Assembly (NCBI RefSeq): GCF_014656455.1
Contig: NZ_BNCL01000001.1
Span: 1 to 64,000 of the forward strand
Direction of reading: 5' to 3'
Length of the DNA stretch: 64,000 nucleotides
DNA from: Paracoccus aerius
GTDB lineage: Bacteria > Pseudomonadota > Alphaproteobacteria > Rhodobacterales > Rhodobacteraceae
The position numbers and the translations under genes are program-made. Of this stretch, positions 47,845 to 58,185 are shown piece by piece. The stretch's first letter is position 1. Each line of letters begins with the position of its first letter. A model generated the notes under the pieces. That model worked only from the letters and a program-made list of their open reading frames with translations. It ran no database searches and had not been told where the DNA came from.

Positions 47845-48948
47845 ATGTTGTCCGGGATTGAATCCTCTTTGTCTCCTGCTGCCGCCAGCGCCCGTTTGAC
47901 TTGGGCATTGTGCATCGCCACGCTCAACCGTATCGACATGCTGGAACTGTGCGTGATCTGCGCGCTGGCCCAGACGCGCCTTCCGGCCGAGATCGTGATC
48001 GTGGATGCCAGCGACGATTGGCAATCGCATCGCGACCGGATCGCGCGGATCGTTGCCGGGACGGTGCCGCTGATCTATCGCCCCGCGACGGAACGATCCT
48101 CGGCCGTTCAGCGCAACAGTGCGATTGCGGAATGCAGCGCGGACATCTGCACGTTCATCGACGACGACAGCTTGATGCACAACGACTGCATGGAAACCAT
48201 ATTGCAGGTGTACGAAGCCGATGCGGATCAGGAAATCGTCGCCATCTCAGCCGGCAGCGGCCCATCGCCCCTCGAGATCGGCGGCATCACCACTAAGCCG
48301 GTTGCGGATCTGTCTTCACGTGCTGAAAGGATCAAGGAGTCGCGCCTGGGTCGCTTCCTGTGGCGGGAACTGTTCCTGATGGGGCGGGCGGTGACTTTCA
48401 TTCCCTATGCCGGGCCCTTCGGTTCGCCGATCCCGGAATGGGCAACCTCGTTCAAGCCGGAAATCGTGCCCACGATACACATTGGCGCCGGCCGCATGAC
48501 CGTTCGTCGCAGCGCGCTGATGCGAGAAATGTTCGAGCCCGCCTTCCGCAGCTATTGCCCTGGCGAGGATTTCGACCTGTCCTATCGCCTTAGCCGCATC
48601 GGCGTGATCTGCGCTGTGCCCTCGGCGCGCATTTATCACCATGAGGTTGCAGCCAGCAGGATCCGGCGCGAACAGGAACTGGTGCTGGCGATCTGCAATG
48701 CTGCCTTTCTGTTGCGCAAGCACAGCCCTGATCTTGATCGAGACCGTCGTCGTTTGGCATTGTTGATGGCCCGCAGAAGGATAGCCGAACTTCTGAAAGA
48801 CAGCCTGACGCGGCGGTGGCGTCTGCCGCAACTGAAGGCCGCCAGAAAGGCAGCGGCAATCAGCCGCGATATTCTGGCTTTTCCCGACCAGGCCAAGCTT
48901 GCGGATTGGTATGTCTCTGTTCAGCTGAATATTCTCAGACGTCCTTAA
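47845..48948 (+). CDS. Family 2-type glycosyltransferase
   Basis: 367 aa. GT-A fold: N-terminal LCIATLNRIDMLELCV, AEIVIVDASDD, AVQRNSAIAECSADICTFIDDDS (DDD metal site) and a later PGEDFDLSYRLSRIG acceptor region. Codon use is less GC-biased than its neighbours and the 174 bp upstream are AT-richer, hinting at acquired DNA. It stands alone, so a role in surface polysaccharide is only a family-level guess. Confidence 0.82.
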   Translation: MLSGIESSLSPAAASARLTWALCIATLNRIDMLELCVICALAQTRLPAEIVIVDASDDWQSHRDRIARIVAGTVPLIYRPATERSSAVQRNSAIAECSADICTFIDDDSLMHNDCMETILQVYEADADQEIVAISAGSGPSPLEIGGITTKPVADLSSRAERIKESRLGRFLWRELFLMGRAVTFIPYAGPFGSPIPEWATSFKPEIVPTIHIGAGRMTVRRSALMREMFEPAFRSYCPGEDFDLSYRLSRIGVICAVPSARIYHHEVAASRIRREQELVLAICNAAFLLRKHSPDLDRDRRRLALLMARRRIAELLKDSLTRRWRLPQLKAARKAAAISRDILAFPDQAKLADWYVSVQLNILRRP

Positions 48949-48957
48949 CTAACCTCG

Positions 48958-50262
48958 TCAAACCTCCTCGATCCGCAGTTCCACCGGATCGCCCGCCAGG
49001 ACGCCGGTGCGGGGCAGGGCCTCGATGGCGAAATCGATGGCTTCGGGCGTGGTCTTGTGGGTCACGACCAGGACCGGGACGCTTTCGGGGCTGTGCTGGC
49101 CGTATTGGCGCATCCGGTCGATGGAAATCCCCGCATCGCCCAGCACCGTCGCCACCTTGGCAAGCGCACCAGGTTTGTCCTGCAATTCCAGGCGCAGGTA
49201 ATAGGCCGCGGGAACGGCCGTCCGGGCAGGCTGGGCAGCCTTCAAGGATGTCGCGGGCTGGCCGAAGACCGGCAGGCGGACGCCGCGGGCAACCTCGACG
49301 ATGTCGGACAGGACGGCGCTTGCGGTCGGACCCTCGCCCGCACCTGCGCCGCGCAGCACGATCTGGCCCACGCTGTCGCCTTCGACCACCACCATGTTCG
49401 TGCCGCCCACCAGTTGGCCCAGCGGGCTGTCGGCGGGCACCAGGCAGGGCGACATGCGCTGTTCCAGGCCGCGCGGGGTCCTCTGCGCCACGCCCAGCAG
49501 CTTGATCTTGTAGCCCATGTCGGCGGCGCGGCGGATGTCGTCGATGCTGACGCGCTCGATCCCCTCGATCTCGACCGCGTTGAAGTTCACCTGAGTGCCA
49601 AAGGCGATCGAGGACAGGATCGACAGCTTGTGGCCCGCGTCGATGCCGCCCACGTCCAGCGTCGGATCGGCCTCGAGGTAACCCAGTTGCCGGGCTTCCT
49701 CGAACACGGCCTCATAGGGCAGGCCCGCGCTTTCCATGCGCGTCAGGATATAGTTGCAGGTGCCGTTCATCACGCCCATGACCCGGCGGATCTCGTTGCC
49801 GGCCAGCGATTCCGTCATCGCCTTGATGACGGGGATGCCGCCCGCCACCGCCGCCTCGAAGCGCAGGGTGCGGCCCAGTCCTTCGGCCAGTTCGGCAAGC
49901 GCCTGGCCGTGGACGGCCAGCAGCGCCTTGTTGGCGGTCACGACATCCTTGCCCGACCGCAACGCCGCCTCGATGCTGTCCTTGGCGATGCCGCTGTCGC
50001 CGCCCACCAGTTCCACAAACACGTCCACGTCCCTGGCGGTGGCCACCGCCATCGCATCGTCTTCCCAACGATAGGCCGACAGGTCGGCGTCGCGGTTCTT
50101 CATGCGGTCGCGGGCGCAGATGGCGGTGATGGCCACGGGGCGGCCCGTGCGGCGCGACAGAAGGTCGGCGTGCTTCTGGACGATCTTGACGACACCGATC
50201 CCGACGGTGCCAAGCCCGGCGATGCCAAGTCTCAGGGGATCGGGGCGAAGGAGGGACGACAT
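48958..50262 (-). CDS. hom: Homoserine dehydrogenase
   Basis: 434 aa. Reduces aspartate semialdehyde to homoserine for threonine and methionine. N-terminal NAD(P) motif GLGTVG (16-21), catalytic domain with VMNGTCNYILT and GYLEADPTLDVGGIDAGHK, and a C-terminal ACT domain (LELQDKPGALAKVATVLGDA) that allows amino-acid feedback. It starts at ATG 50262 and converges on the isolated glycosyltransferase. Confidence 0.97.
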   Translation of the reverse strand: MSSLLRPDPLRLGIAGLGTVGIGVVKIVQKHADLLSRRTGRPVAITAICARDRMKNRDADLSAYRWEDDAMAVATARDVDVFVELVGGDSGIAKDSIEAALRSGKDVVTANKALLAVHGQALAELAEGLGRTLRFEAAVAGGIPVIKAMTESLAGNEIRRVMGVMNGTCNYILTRMESAGLPYEAVFEEARQLGYLEADPTLDVGGIDAGHKLSILSSIAFGTQVNFNAVEIEGIERVSIDDIRRAADMGYKIKLLGVAQRTPRGLEQRMSPCLVPADSPLGQLVGGTNMVVVEGDSVGQIVLRGAGAGEGPTASAVLSDIVEVARGVRLPVFGQPATSLKAAQPARTAVPAAYYLRLELQDKPGALAKVATVLGDAGISIDRMRQYGQHSPESVPVLVVTHKTTPEAIDFAIEALPRTGVLAGDPVELRIEEV

Positions 50263-50417
50263 GAAATCCTCTTGTCCTAAGGTCGCCTGCTGTTAGCGCG
50301 GGCCGCGCCGTCATGCAACGCGCGAAAAGCCCGTGCGGCAAAGGCCGCGGCATGGACGACGCATCGATCCCCCGCATCGGGCGGGCCACCCGCCGGACGT
50401 GCCCTGTGCCGGCGGCA

Positions 50418-50933
50418 TCATCCGTCCCGGCCGATCCATTCGCCGTCGATGCCAGTGCCGCGCATGATCGACAGGACCTGGCGCGCTGCCCGCATCGTGT
50501 CGGCATGGACGGCCTGAACGGCGGCAGGGTTCATGTCATCCGGGTATCGTTCGCCCCGGGTATTGATGAAGGTCGGGTGCCAGAAGCCGGGCTGGCTGCC
50601 TGGCCGCCACGAGGCATGGCACAGAAGATTCCGCATCAGCCGTATGGCGCGCAGATCGGCTGCAAGCGCATCGCGTCCCGGGGTCCGTTCCTGGCGCATG
50701 GCGGCGGCGAAGCTGTCGATCAGCGTTCCCAGCGTGTCGTCGGCAATGTCCTCGATCCGGCGCAGCCAGGCCTGCAGATCCCGCTCGTTCGCGTCCTCGC
50801 CCAGCTGCTTGCGGGTCAGCGAGAAGATCGCCCGCTTCAGGGCTTCTTCCAGAAAGCCGAAGGCGGAAACGGCATGGCCGATGGCTGCCGCCATGTCATC
50901 CGGCAGGCGTTCCGGGTCGTCGGGCCCAGCCAT
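50418..50933 (-). CDS. Conserved hypothetical helical protein
   Basis: 171 aa from the ATG at 50933, which abuts the glycosyltransferase stop. Mostly helical (AAAIGHAVSAFGFLEEALKRAIF, QAWLRRIEDIADDTLGTLID, AIRLMRNLLCHASWRPG). The RNxxCHASW pattern recalls HEPN- or Cthe_2314-like helical bundles, but I would not assign a family. Second gene of a two-gene operon. Confidence 0.7.
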   Translation of the reverse strand: MAGPDDPERLPDDMAAAIGHAVSAFGFLEEALKRAIFSLTRKQLGEDANERDLQAWLRRIEDIADDTLGTLIDSFAAAMRQERTPGRDALAADLRAIRLMRNLLCHASWRPGSQPGFWHPTFINTRGERYPDDMNPAAVQAVHADTMRAARQVLSIMRGTGIDGEWIGRDG

Positions 50934-50934
50934 G

Positions 50935-51747
50935 CTATTCCCGCCACAGATCCCTGACCCATGAGGCAGGCAGCAGGTAGTGGCGGAGATGCTTGGACAG
51001 GCTTTCGCGCCGCCCGCCAAATGTCGCCCGCAGGTGATCCAGCGGCGGGCGGTGTTGCTCGTCCTCGGTCCAGCGTCCGGCGATTGCGTCCGGCGGGTTG
51101 AGGTTGCCCGCGAAGATCACGATGCGGCTGTTCTTCGGCACCTTCGGTTCGCGGATGTAGTTCAGCGGGAAGGGCGGGACCGAGTGCATCCGGAAATGCG
51201 CAAGCCAGCCGCGCGGCCAGAACCTGACGCCGCCGGGCGCGTTGCGGGTGACGAAACGCTGTTCGTATTTGTACCGGTCCGCCACGGCCTGGGGATCGGC
51301 ACGAAAGATGTCCTGCAGCGGCTTCAGCTTGCCCACGCGCATCCGATAGACGGAGGTCTGGCCCAGCTTTTCGAAAGGGGTGTTCGGGTTGCGGCCCAGG
51401 ATCGTGTCGTCTGGATCGCCGAAGGTGAAGAAGGGATCCAGGTTGCCGGTCACGATCACGTCCAGATCGAGAAACAGCACCACCCCCGTCACGTCGCCAA
51501 GATCCCCCCACAGCCGCGACTTGGGCCATTTGCCCTTGGTCCTGACAGGCGCCTGATAAGTGAACTCTGGCAGCGGACGGACAGCGACATCCGGATGCAG
51601 GCCGCTGCCGTCGTCGGTGAAGCAGAACAGCCGGAAAGGGGGCGTGATGTTGCGCGCGATCATGCCGTGCAGGCGGTTGACATATTCCGGCCCGAACTTC
51701 GTGCCCCACTTGATGCAGATGATCTGCTTGATGTCCGGCGCGTCCAT
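50935..51747 (-). CDS. Glycosyltransferase-like protein (GT-A fold)
   Basis: 270 aa from the ATG at 51747 behind GGGGAAGG. Has KQIICIKWGTKFGPEYVNRLHGMI, then a DxD motif in LFLDLDVIVTGNLDPFF, and SVYRMRVGKLKPLQDIF, all typical of capsule- or core-type hexosyltransferases. Substrate unknown. The downstream hypothetical starts one base after its stop. Confidence 0.78.
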   Translation of the reverse strand: MDAPDIKQIICIKWGTKFGPEYVNRLHGMIARNITPPFRLFCFTDDGSGLHPDVAVRPLPEFTYQAPVRTKGKWPKSRLWGDLGDVTGVVLFLDLDVIVTGNLDPFFTFGDPDDTILGRNPNTPFEKLGQTSVYRMRVGKLKPLQDIFRADPQAVADRYKYEQRFVTRNAPGGVRFWPRGWLAHFRMHSVPPFPLNYIREPKVPKNSRIVIFAGNLNPPDAIAGRWTEDEQHRPPLDHLRATFGGRRESLSKHLRHYLLPASWVRDLWRE

Positions 51748-51785
51748 CAGCCTTCCCCTTTGCTTGGCGCACCGTTTCACAGCGG

Positions 51786-51815
51786 AAAAGCCAAGGCAAT
51801 GTCATTCGCCTTGGC
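51786..51815 (-). terminator. Terminator after mcm
   Basis: Perfect 8-bp stem GCCAAGGC (51790-51797) / GCCTTGGC (51808-51815) with a 10-nt loop; on the minus strand it is followed by TTTTCC. It lies between the mcm stop and the glycosyltransferase gene. Confidence 0.7.
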
Positions 51816-51817
51816 TC

Positions 51818-51920
51818 AAATATCCTTGGGGGCGAGGCGCACCCGGAAAAAGGGCCGGTGGACCTTTGTCAGCGGCGAATGCCTGTCGTCATGCGGCAGG
51901 CTGGGGGGCGGACGCCCCCC
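51818..51920. repeat. Dispersed AAATATCC + G/C hairpin repeat, copy 3 (expanded)
   Basis: AAATATCCTTGGGGG at 51818-51832 has the same orientation as copy 1. About 70 bp of other sequence separates it from a hairpin with arms GGGGGGCG and CGCCCCCC (51903-51920). It falls between mcm and its downstream terminator. Confidence 0.45.
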
Positions 51921-51941
51921 TGTGGCCGCGGGACGCAAGGT

Positions 51942-54077
<2,136 letters not shown>

Positions 54078-54107
54078 GATCCATCCTTTCGCACGGCGCG
54101 GGCTGCC

Positions 54108-54118
54108 CTATATTCAAG
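54108..54118 (+). promoter_or_regulatory. Candidate -10 element before the DUF4174 gene
   Basis: CTATATTCAAG, containing TATATT (54109-54114), lies 27 bp before the start codon; no good -35 is visible. The identical 11-mer recurs at 54691-54701 as the -10 region of the next promoter. Confidence 0.35.
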
Positions 54119-54134
54119 GCAGGAAGGGGTGCCG

Positions 54135-54665
54135 ATGAAGTTGAAATTGCTGATAGTTGCGATGCTGGTCGCCGCCATGGGCCCCGCGCGCGAGGCGCCG
54201 CCCCCCGTTGTGGACGAGACGCCCCCGGCGGTCGAACCGCAGCCCGCCAGCCCCGAAGAGGTAGCAGACCCCCAGCCTGGGCCCCAGCCCGCGCGCCCGG
54301 AGTTGCGCATCCTGCCTGCGGCAGAAACCGACCCGGCCGATTTCCTGTGGAACGCCCGCCCGGTTGTCGTCTTTGCCGACACGCCCGACGATCCGGCCTT
54401 TCGCGAACAGATGCAGGTGCTTTCGGCGCGGAACGAAGCCTTGGCGGAACGGGACGTGGTGGTCATCACCGACAGCGATCCCCAGTCGGCCAGTTCCTGG
54501 CGGCAGCAGTTGCATCCGCGCGGCTTTTCGCTGGTCATCATCGACAAGGACGGACAGGTCAAGCAACGCCGCCCGCTGCCCTGGGACGTGCGCGAGATCA
54601 GCCGCGCCATCGACAGGCTGCCCCTGCGGCGCCAGGAGATCGGCCGGGCGGGGCTTTTGCCATGA
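54135..54665 (+). CDS. DUF4174-type exported protein
   Basis: 176 aa from the ATG at 54135 behind AGGAAGGGG. Hydrophobic N-terminus (MKLKLLIVAMLVAAMGPA), a Pro/Glu/Ala-rich linker, then the DUF4174 core (DFLWNARPVVVFADTPDDPAFREQ and GFSLVIIDKDGQVKQRRP). The latter resembles thioredoxin-like or peroxiredoxin-like folds without an obvious Cys pair. Function unknown. Divergent from mcm. Confidence 0.75.
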   Translation: MKLKLLIVAMLVAAMGPAREAPPPVVDETPPAVEPQPASPEEVADPQPGPQPARPELRILPAAETDPADFLWNARPVVVFADTPDDPAFREQMQVLSARNEALAERDVVVITDSDPQSASSWRQQLHPRGFSLVIIDKDGQVKQRRPLPWDVREISRAIDRLPLRRQEIGRAGLLP

Positions 54666-54668
54666 GCA

Positions 54669-54697
54669 TTGAAAACGGCCGCGCACCCGACTATATT
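54669..54697 (+). promoter_or_regulatory. Consensus-like sigma-70 promoter before the 24-codon ORF
   Basis: TTGAAA (54669-54674), exactly 17 bp, TATATT (54692-54697). It overlaps the end of the DUF4174 gene, giving a predicted start site about 20 bp before the ORF at 54724. Confidence 0.6.
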
Positions 54698-54723
54698 CAA
54701 GACGAAGGAAAAGGAGGTTCGAC

Positions 54724-54798
54724 ATGAGCACGACATCCTACAACCCCCGCCCGATCACTGGCCGAACCGGCCCGATGCCGGGCTATTCCCTGCGCTAG
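54724..54798 (+). CDS. Putative 24-aa small protein
   Basis: Begins MSTTSYNPRP and ends GPMPGYSLR; no acidic residues, basic and Pro/Gly-rich. Supported by an AAGGAGGT Shine-Dalgarno (54711-54718) 5 nt before the ATG, a consensus-like promoter 27 bp upstream, and a terminator downstream (54833-54864). It overlaps the 3' end of the opposite-strand membrane gene, so either both are real or that gene's tail is unconserved. Role unknown. Confidence 0.5.
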   Translation: MSTTSYNPRPITGRTGPMPGYSLR

Positions 54799-55432
54799 GC
54801 CGCGTTTTTTCAGCCTCGATCCATGATGTGACGCCCGCTTTGGTTTCCGCAAGGCGGGCTTTTTGCAGCGAATCGCTCAAAGCCGTGACAGCCGCGCGCC
54901 CCCCGGTCAGATGGGCCACCAGAAAGGCCATCGCTTCCTCGCCCAGGGCGATCGCCTCGATCTTCATCTCGATGTAATGGCGATACATGCGCGCGGCGCG
55001 GACCGCGCCCATGCTGTCCAGCCTCAGCGCCCGCAGGTCCGCGATCATCGCGCCGATCGTGGACAACTGGTTGTAGTATTGCACCACCGGATCGACCACG
55101 CGAAAGGGCAGGACATGAATATCCTCGACAATCGCGCTGAACAGGCGATCGTTGTGTTCGGTCGGGATGACCGGGAAGAAGCCGTCGTCCTTGAGGATCA
55201 GGGCCTCGACCTCGGCGCCATAGCGGGGCAGGTTCTGGCCCTTCAGCGTCGCGACATGGACCCGGATTTCGGCATAAAGCGCGCCCTGCACGTCGCGGAC
55301 CCGTTCGGCCCGCGCCGCCCGGTCGCGCCGCGCGCTGAGAAGATGCGTCACCACCCAGCCACCCGCCACCACCGCGCCCCCGATCATGGCGGCCACGACG
55401 CGCGGGTCGGTCAGGGCGGTGGCGAAGGTCAT
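54755..55432 (-). CDS. Membrane-anchored protein, unknown function
   Basis: 225 aa. One N-terminal membrane helix (VVAAMIGGAVVAGGWVVTHLL), then a soluble helical part (VRDVQGALYAEIRVHVATLKG, VDPVVQYYNQLSTIGAMIADLRAL). Its ATG overlaps the pccA stop by 4 bp (ATGA), so the two are translationally coupled. The last 30 residues run antisense to the small ORF at 54724 and look less protein-like. Not recognised. Confidence 0.7.
   Translation of the reverse strand: MTFATALTDPRVVAAMIGGAVVAGGWVVTHLLSARRDRAARAERVRDVQGALYAEIRVHVATLKGQNLPRYGAEVEALILKDDGFFPVIPTEHNDRLFSAIVEDIHVLPFRVVDPVVQYYNQLSTIGAMIADLRALRLDSMGAVRAARMYRHYIEMKIEAIALGEEAMAFLVAHLTGGRAAVTALSDSLQKARLAETKAGVTSWIEAEKTRPSAGNSPASGRFGQ
54833..54864 (+). 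terminator. Terminator downstream of the 24-codon ORF
   Basis: 9-bp stem (GCCCGCTTT at 54833-54841 / AAGGCGGGC at 54851-54859, one G-T pair), loop GGTTTCCGC, followed by TTTTT (54860-54864). It lies within the 3' region of the opposite-strand membrane gene. Confidence 0.65.
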
Positions 55433-57426
55433 TCGAACTCCAGGATCACGTCATCGACCTTAAGGCTTTGTCCGGCCTCGGCATTGACCGACTTGACCAC
55501 GGCCTTGCGTTCGGCGCGCAGGATGTTTTCCATCTTCATGGCCTCGACGGTGGCAAGGGCCTGGCCTTCCTGAACCTCGTCGCCGGGGGCCACGGCGATC
55601 TTCACAACAAGCCCGGGCATCGGGCACAGCAGGAACCTGGAGGTGTCGGGCGGCAGCTTTTCCGGCATCAGGCGCGCCAGTTCGGCGGTGCGGGGGCGGC
55701 GGACATGGACCTTGAGGTCGGCGCCCCGGCTGCGCAGGCGGAAGCCCGCGGGGATCTTGTCGACCTTCAGCACCAGCGGGCGGCCGTCGACCATCAGATG
55801 CGCCAGCGACTGGCCGGGCTTCCAGCCGCTTTCGACGCGCAGGTCGCGGCCGTTCACGGTCACCGTGGCCCCGTCGCGATCGGCCCGGATCCGGACCGGG
55901 ATTTCGCTGCTGCCGATGAACACCACCCAGTTCTCGCCCACGCGCCGTTCGTGATTGTCCAACCGACCGCTGATCCGGGTGCGGCGGATTTCCGCGACGC
56001 GGTGCATGGCGGATGCCGCGGCGGCCACGCGGGCCAGTTCGTCGTCCGGCAAGGTCGCGCCGCCGAAGCCCTCGGGATATTCCTCGGCGATGAAGGCCGT
56101 GGTGATGTCGCCCGACACGAATTTCGGATGATCCATGACCGCCGACAGGAAGGGCAGGTTGTGGCCGATCCCTTCGACCTCGAATTCGTCAAGGGCCACG
56201 CGCATCCCCTCGATCGCCCCCTGGCGCGTGGGCGCCCAGGTGCACAGCTTGGCGATCATCGGGTCATAGAACATGCTGATCTCGCCCCCCTCGAAGACGC
56301 CGGTGTCGTTGCGGACCACATGGTCGGCCGTGGCCACTTCGGCCGGGGGGCGATAGCGGGTCAGCCGCCCGATCGAGGGCAGGAAGTTACGATAGGGATC
56401 CTCGGCATAAAGGCGGCTTTCCATGGCCCAGCCGTTGATCTTCAGATCGTCCTGGGCAAAGGGCAGGGGTTCGCCGGCCGCCACGCGGATCATCTGTTCC
56501 ACCAGGTCGATGCCGGTGATTAGTTCCGTCACCGGATGTTCCACCTGCAGCCGAGTGTTCATCTCCAGGAAGTAGAAGTTCTTCTGCCCGTCCACGATGA
56601 ATTCGACCGTGCCCGCACTGGTATAGCCCACGGCCTTGGCAAGCGCGACCGCCTGTTCCCCCATGGCACGCCGGGTTTCCGGGTCAAGGAAGGGCGAAGG
56701 GGCTTCCTCGATGACCTTCTGGTTGCGCCGTTGGATCGAGCATTCGCGTTCGTGCAGATAGACAGCATTGCCATGCTTGTCCGCCAGCACCTGGATCTCG
56801 ATGTGGCGGGGCTGGGTCACAAATTTCTCGATGAAGATGCGGTCGTCGCCGAAGCTGCTGGCGGCCTCGTTCTTCGATGACTGGAAGCCTTCGCGCGCCT
56901 CCACGGCGTTCCAGGCGATGCGCATCCCCTTGCCGCCGCCGCCTGCGGAGGCCTTGATCATCACGGGATAGCCGATCTGGTCGCTGATGCGCGCGGCTTC
57001 CTCGGCATCCGCGATCAGGCCCATGTAGCCCGGAACGGTGCTGACGCCCGCCTCCTGCGCGATCTTCTTCGAGGTGATCTTGTCGCCCATCGCCTCGATC
57101 GCGGGGGATGGGGGCCCCACGAAGATGACGCCCTCACGCTCCAAGGCCTCGGCGAACTTCATGTTCTCGGAAAGGAAGCCATAGCCGGGATGGACGGCCT
57201 CGGCGCCGGTCTGGCGGATCGCGTCCATGATCTTGTCGATCACGATATAGGACTGGTTCGCGGGGGGCGGGCCAATATGGACGGCCTCTTCGGCCATCTT
57301 CACATGCAGCGCGTTGCGGTCGGCGTCGGAATAGACGGCGACGGTCGCGATCCCCATCTTGCGGGCGGTCTTGATGACGCGGCAGGCGATCTCGCCCCGG
57401 TTTGCGATCAGGATCTTCTTGAACAT
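55429..57426 (-). CDS. pccA: Propionyl-CoA carboxylase alpha (biotin carboxylase) subunit
   Basis: 665 aa. Biotin carboxylase domain (about 1-450; KILIANRGEIACRVIKTARK, GGGGKGMRIAW, FLEMNTRLQVEHPVTE), a middle BT region, and a C-terminal biotinyl domain with the acceptor Lys631 in VEAMKMEN. Carboxylates biotin for transfer to propionyl-CoA by PccB. A strong terminator-like hairpin lies about 20 bp before its ATG, so its own promoter is unclear. Confidence 0.95.
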   Translation of the reverse strand: MFKKILIANRGEIACRVIKTARKMGIATVAVYSDADRNALHVKMAEEAVHIGPPPANQSYIVIDKIMDAIRQTGAEAVHPGYGFLSENMKFAEALEREGVIFVGPPSPAIEAMGDKITSKKIAQEAGVSTVPGYMGLIADAEEAARISDQIGYPVMIKASAGGGGKGMRIAWNAVEAREGFQSSKNEAASSFGDDRIFIEKFVTQPRHIEIQVLADKHGNAVYLHERECSIQRRNQKVIEEAPSPFLDPETRRAMGEQAVALAKAVGYTSAGTVEFIVDGQKNFYFLEMNTRLQVEHPVTELITGIDLVEQMIRVAAGEPLPFAQDDLKINGWAMESRLYAEDPYRNFLPSIGRLTRYRPPAEVATADHVVRNDTGVFEGGEISMFYDPMIAKLCTWAPTRQGAIEGMRVALDEFEVEGIGHNLPFLSAVMDHPKFVSGDITTAFIAEEYPEGFGGATLPDDELARVAAAASAMHRVAEIRRTRISGRLDNHERRVGENWVVFIGSSEIPVRIRADRDGATVTVNGRDLRVESGWKPGQSLAHLMVDGRPLVLKVDKIPAGFRLRSRGADLKVHVRRPRTAELARLMPEKLPPDTSRFLLCPMPGLVVKIAVAPGDEVQEGQALATVEAMKMENILRAERKAVVKSVNAEAGQSLKVDDVILEFE

Positions 57427-57447
57427 GGGCCCCCCCGGCCGGTCATG

Positions 57448-57480
57448 AAAAAACCGCCCAGGGGCGCAGGCCCCGGGCGG
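57448..57480 (-). terminator. Terminator-like hairpin just upstream of pccA
   Basis: Minus-strand stem CCGCCC (57480-57475) / GGGCGG (57459-57454) with an inner GGGG/CCCC pairing, followed by TTTTTT (57453-57448). It would end transcripts from the small-lipoprotein genes only 21 bp before the pccA ATG at 57426. Confidence 0.75.
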
Positions 57481-57524
57481 CGATAAAGGTGACGCGGCGC
57501 GACGGGCGCGCCGAAATCAGGTCG

Positions 57525-57737
57525 TTACTGGCAGAGACGCACGTCGTTGCACAGCGCGCCGGCAGCGCCGCCGATGGCCGCACCCTTGAGGACGTTTTCG
57601 CCGCTGACGCTGGCAACGGTCGCGCCGACGCCCGCGCCGATAAGCGCGCGGTCGGTGTCGGTCGGGTTGATGCCCTGGGTGCAGCCCGCGATGGCCGTGG
57701 TGCCGACAAGCGCGGCAATGGCAATGAATTTGGACAT
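57525..57737 (-). CDS. 70-aa glycine-zipper lipoprotein
   Basis: Signal peptide with lipobox (AIAGC), then TDTDRALIGAGVGATVASVSG and a glycine-zipper stretch LKGAAIGGAAGALCNDVRLC. Small outer-membrane or periplasmic lipoprotein. Closely similar in style to its neighbour at 57813-58055 (shared GAAIG..GGALC-D), suggesting tandem duplication. Function unknown. Confidence 0.8.
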   Translation of the reverse strand: MSKFIAIAALVGTTAIAGCTQGINPTDTDRALIGAGVGATVASVSGENVLKGAAIGGAAGALCNDVRLCQ

Positions 57738-57757
57738 TCTTGTCTTCCTATGAAGTG

Positions 57758-57786
57758 AAAGGCTGGACCGGAACGCCGATCCAGCC
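57758..57786 (-). terminator. Terminator between the two glycine-zipper genes
   Basis: Stem GGCTGGA (57761-57767) / TCCAGCC (57780-57786), with TTT following on the minus strand. It lies just downstream of the 57813-58055 gene. Confidence 0.55.
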
Positions 57787-57812
57787 GGTCAGGTTCGGAT
57801 AAACCGAAACGA

Positions 57813-58055
57813 TCAGTAGCGACGCTGGCAGACGCCGGCGTCGTCGCACAGCGCGCCGCCGACGGCACCGATGGCCGCGCCAGTGGCCAGATCCTCGTCC
57901 AGGGCCTTGGCGATGACGGCACCCGCGACGGCGCCGCCCGCTGCACGCTGCGCGTCAGGCGAAATGCCGCCGGCACCATAGCCCTGGTCACAGGCGGCCA
58001 GGCCGAGAAGAACGAAAGCGCCGGCTGCGACGCGGGTGAACAGCGAAGTCTGCAT
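57813..58055 (-). CDS. 80-aa glycine-zipper lipoprotein (paralogue)
   Basis: Signal peptide with lipobox LGLAAC, then QRAAGGAVAGAVIAKALDED and LATGAAIGAVGGALCDDAGVC. Shares the C-terminal Gly-zipper/Cys pattern with the 57525-57737 protein. Ends CQRRY. Probably lipid-anchored in the outer membrane; role unknown. Confidence 0.8.
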   Translation of the reverse strand: MQTSLFTRVAAGAFVLLGLAACDQGYGAGGISPDAQRAAGGAVAGAVIAKALDEDLATGAAIGAVGGALCDDAGVCQRRY

Positions 58056-58185
58056 AAGGGATTGCCTGTATAGTGGGCCGCGTGAACGGCCGGTGATGGA
58101 TGGTGACGGACTATCGCATAGCCAAGGGCCAGGTCAAACTGACATGGGTGTGACTTCAAGGCCCTAGGCAGCAAATTGCGCATCT

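Noticed and set aside
54662..54727. 21-codon ORF MSIENGRAPD... overlapping the promoter region
   Set aside because: It overlaps the stop of the DUF4174 gene and the promoter/Shine-Dalgarno of the next ORF; no Shine-Dalgarno of its own.
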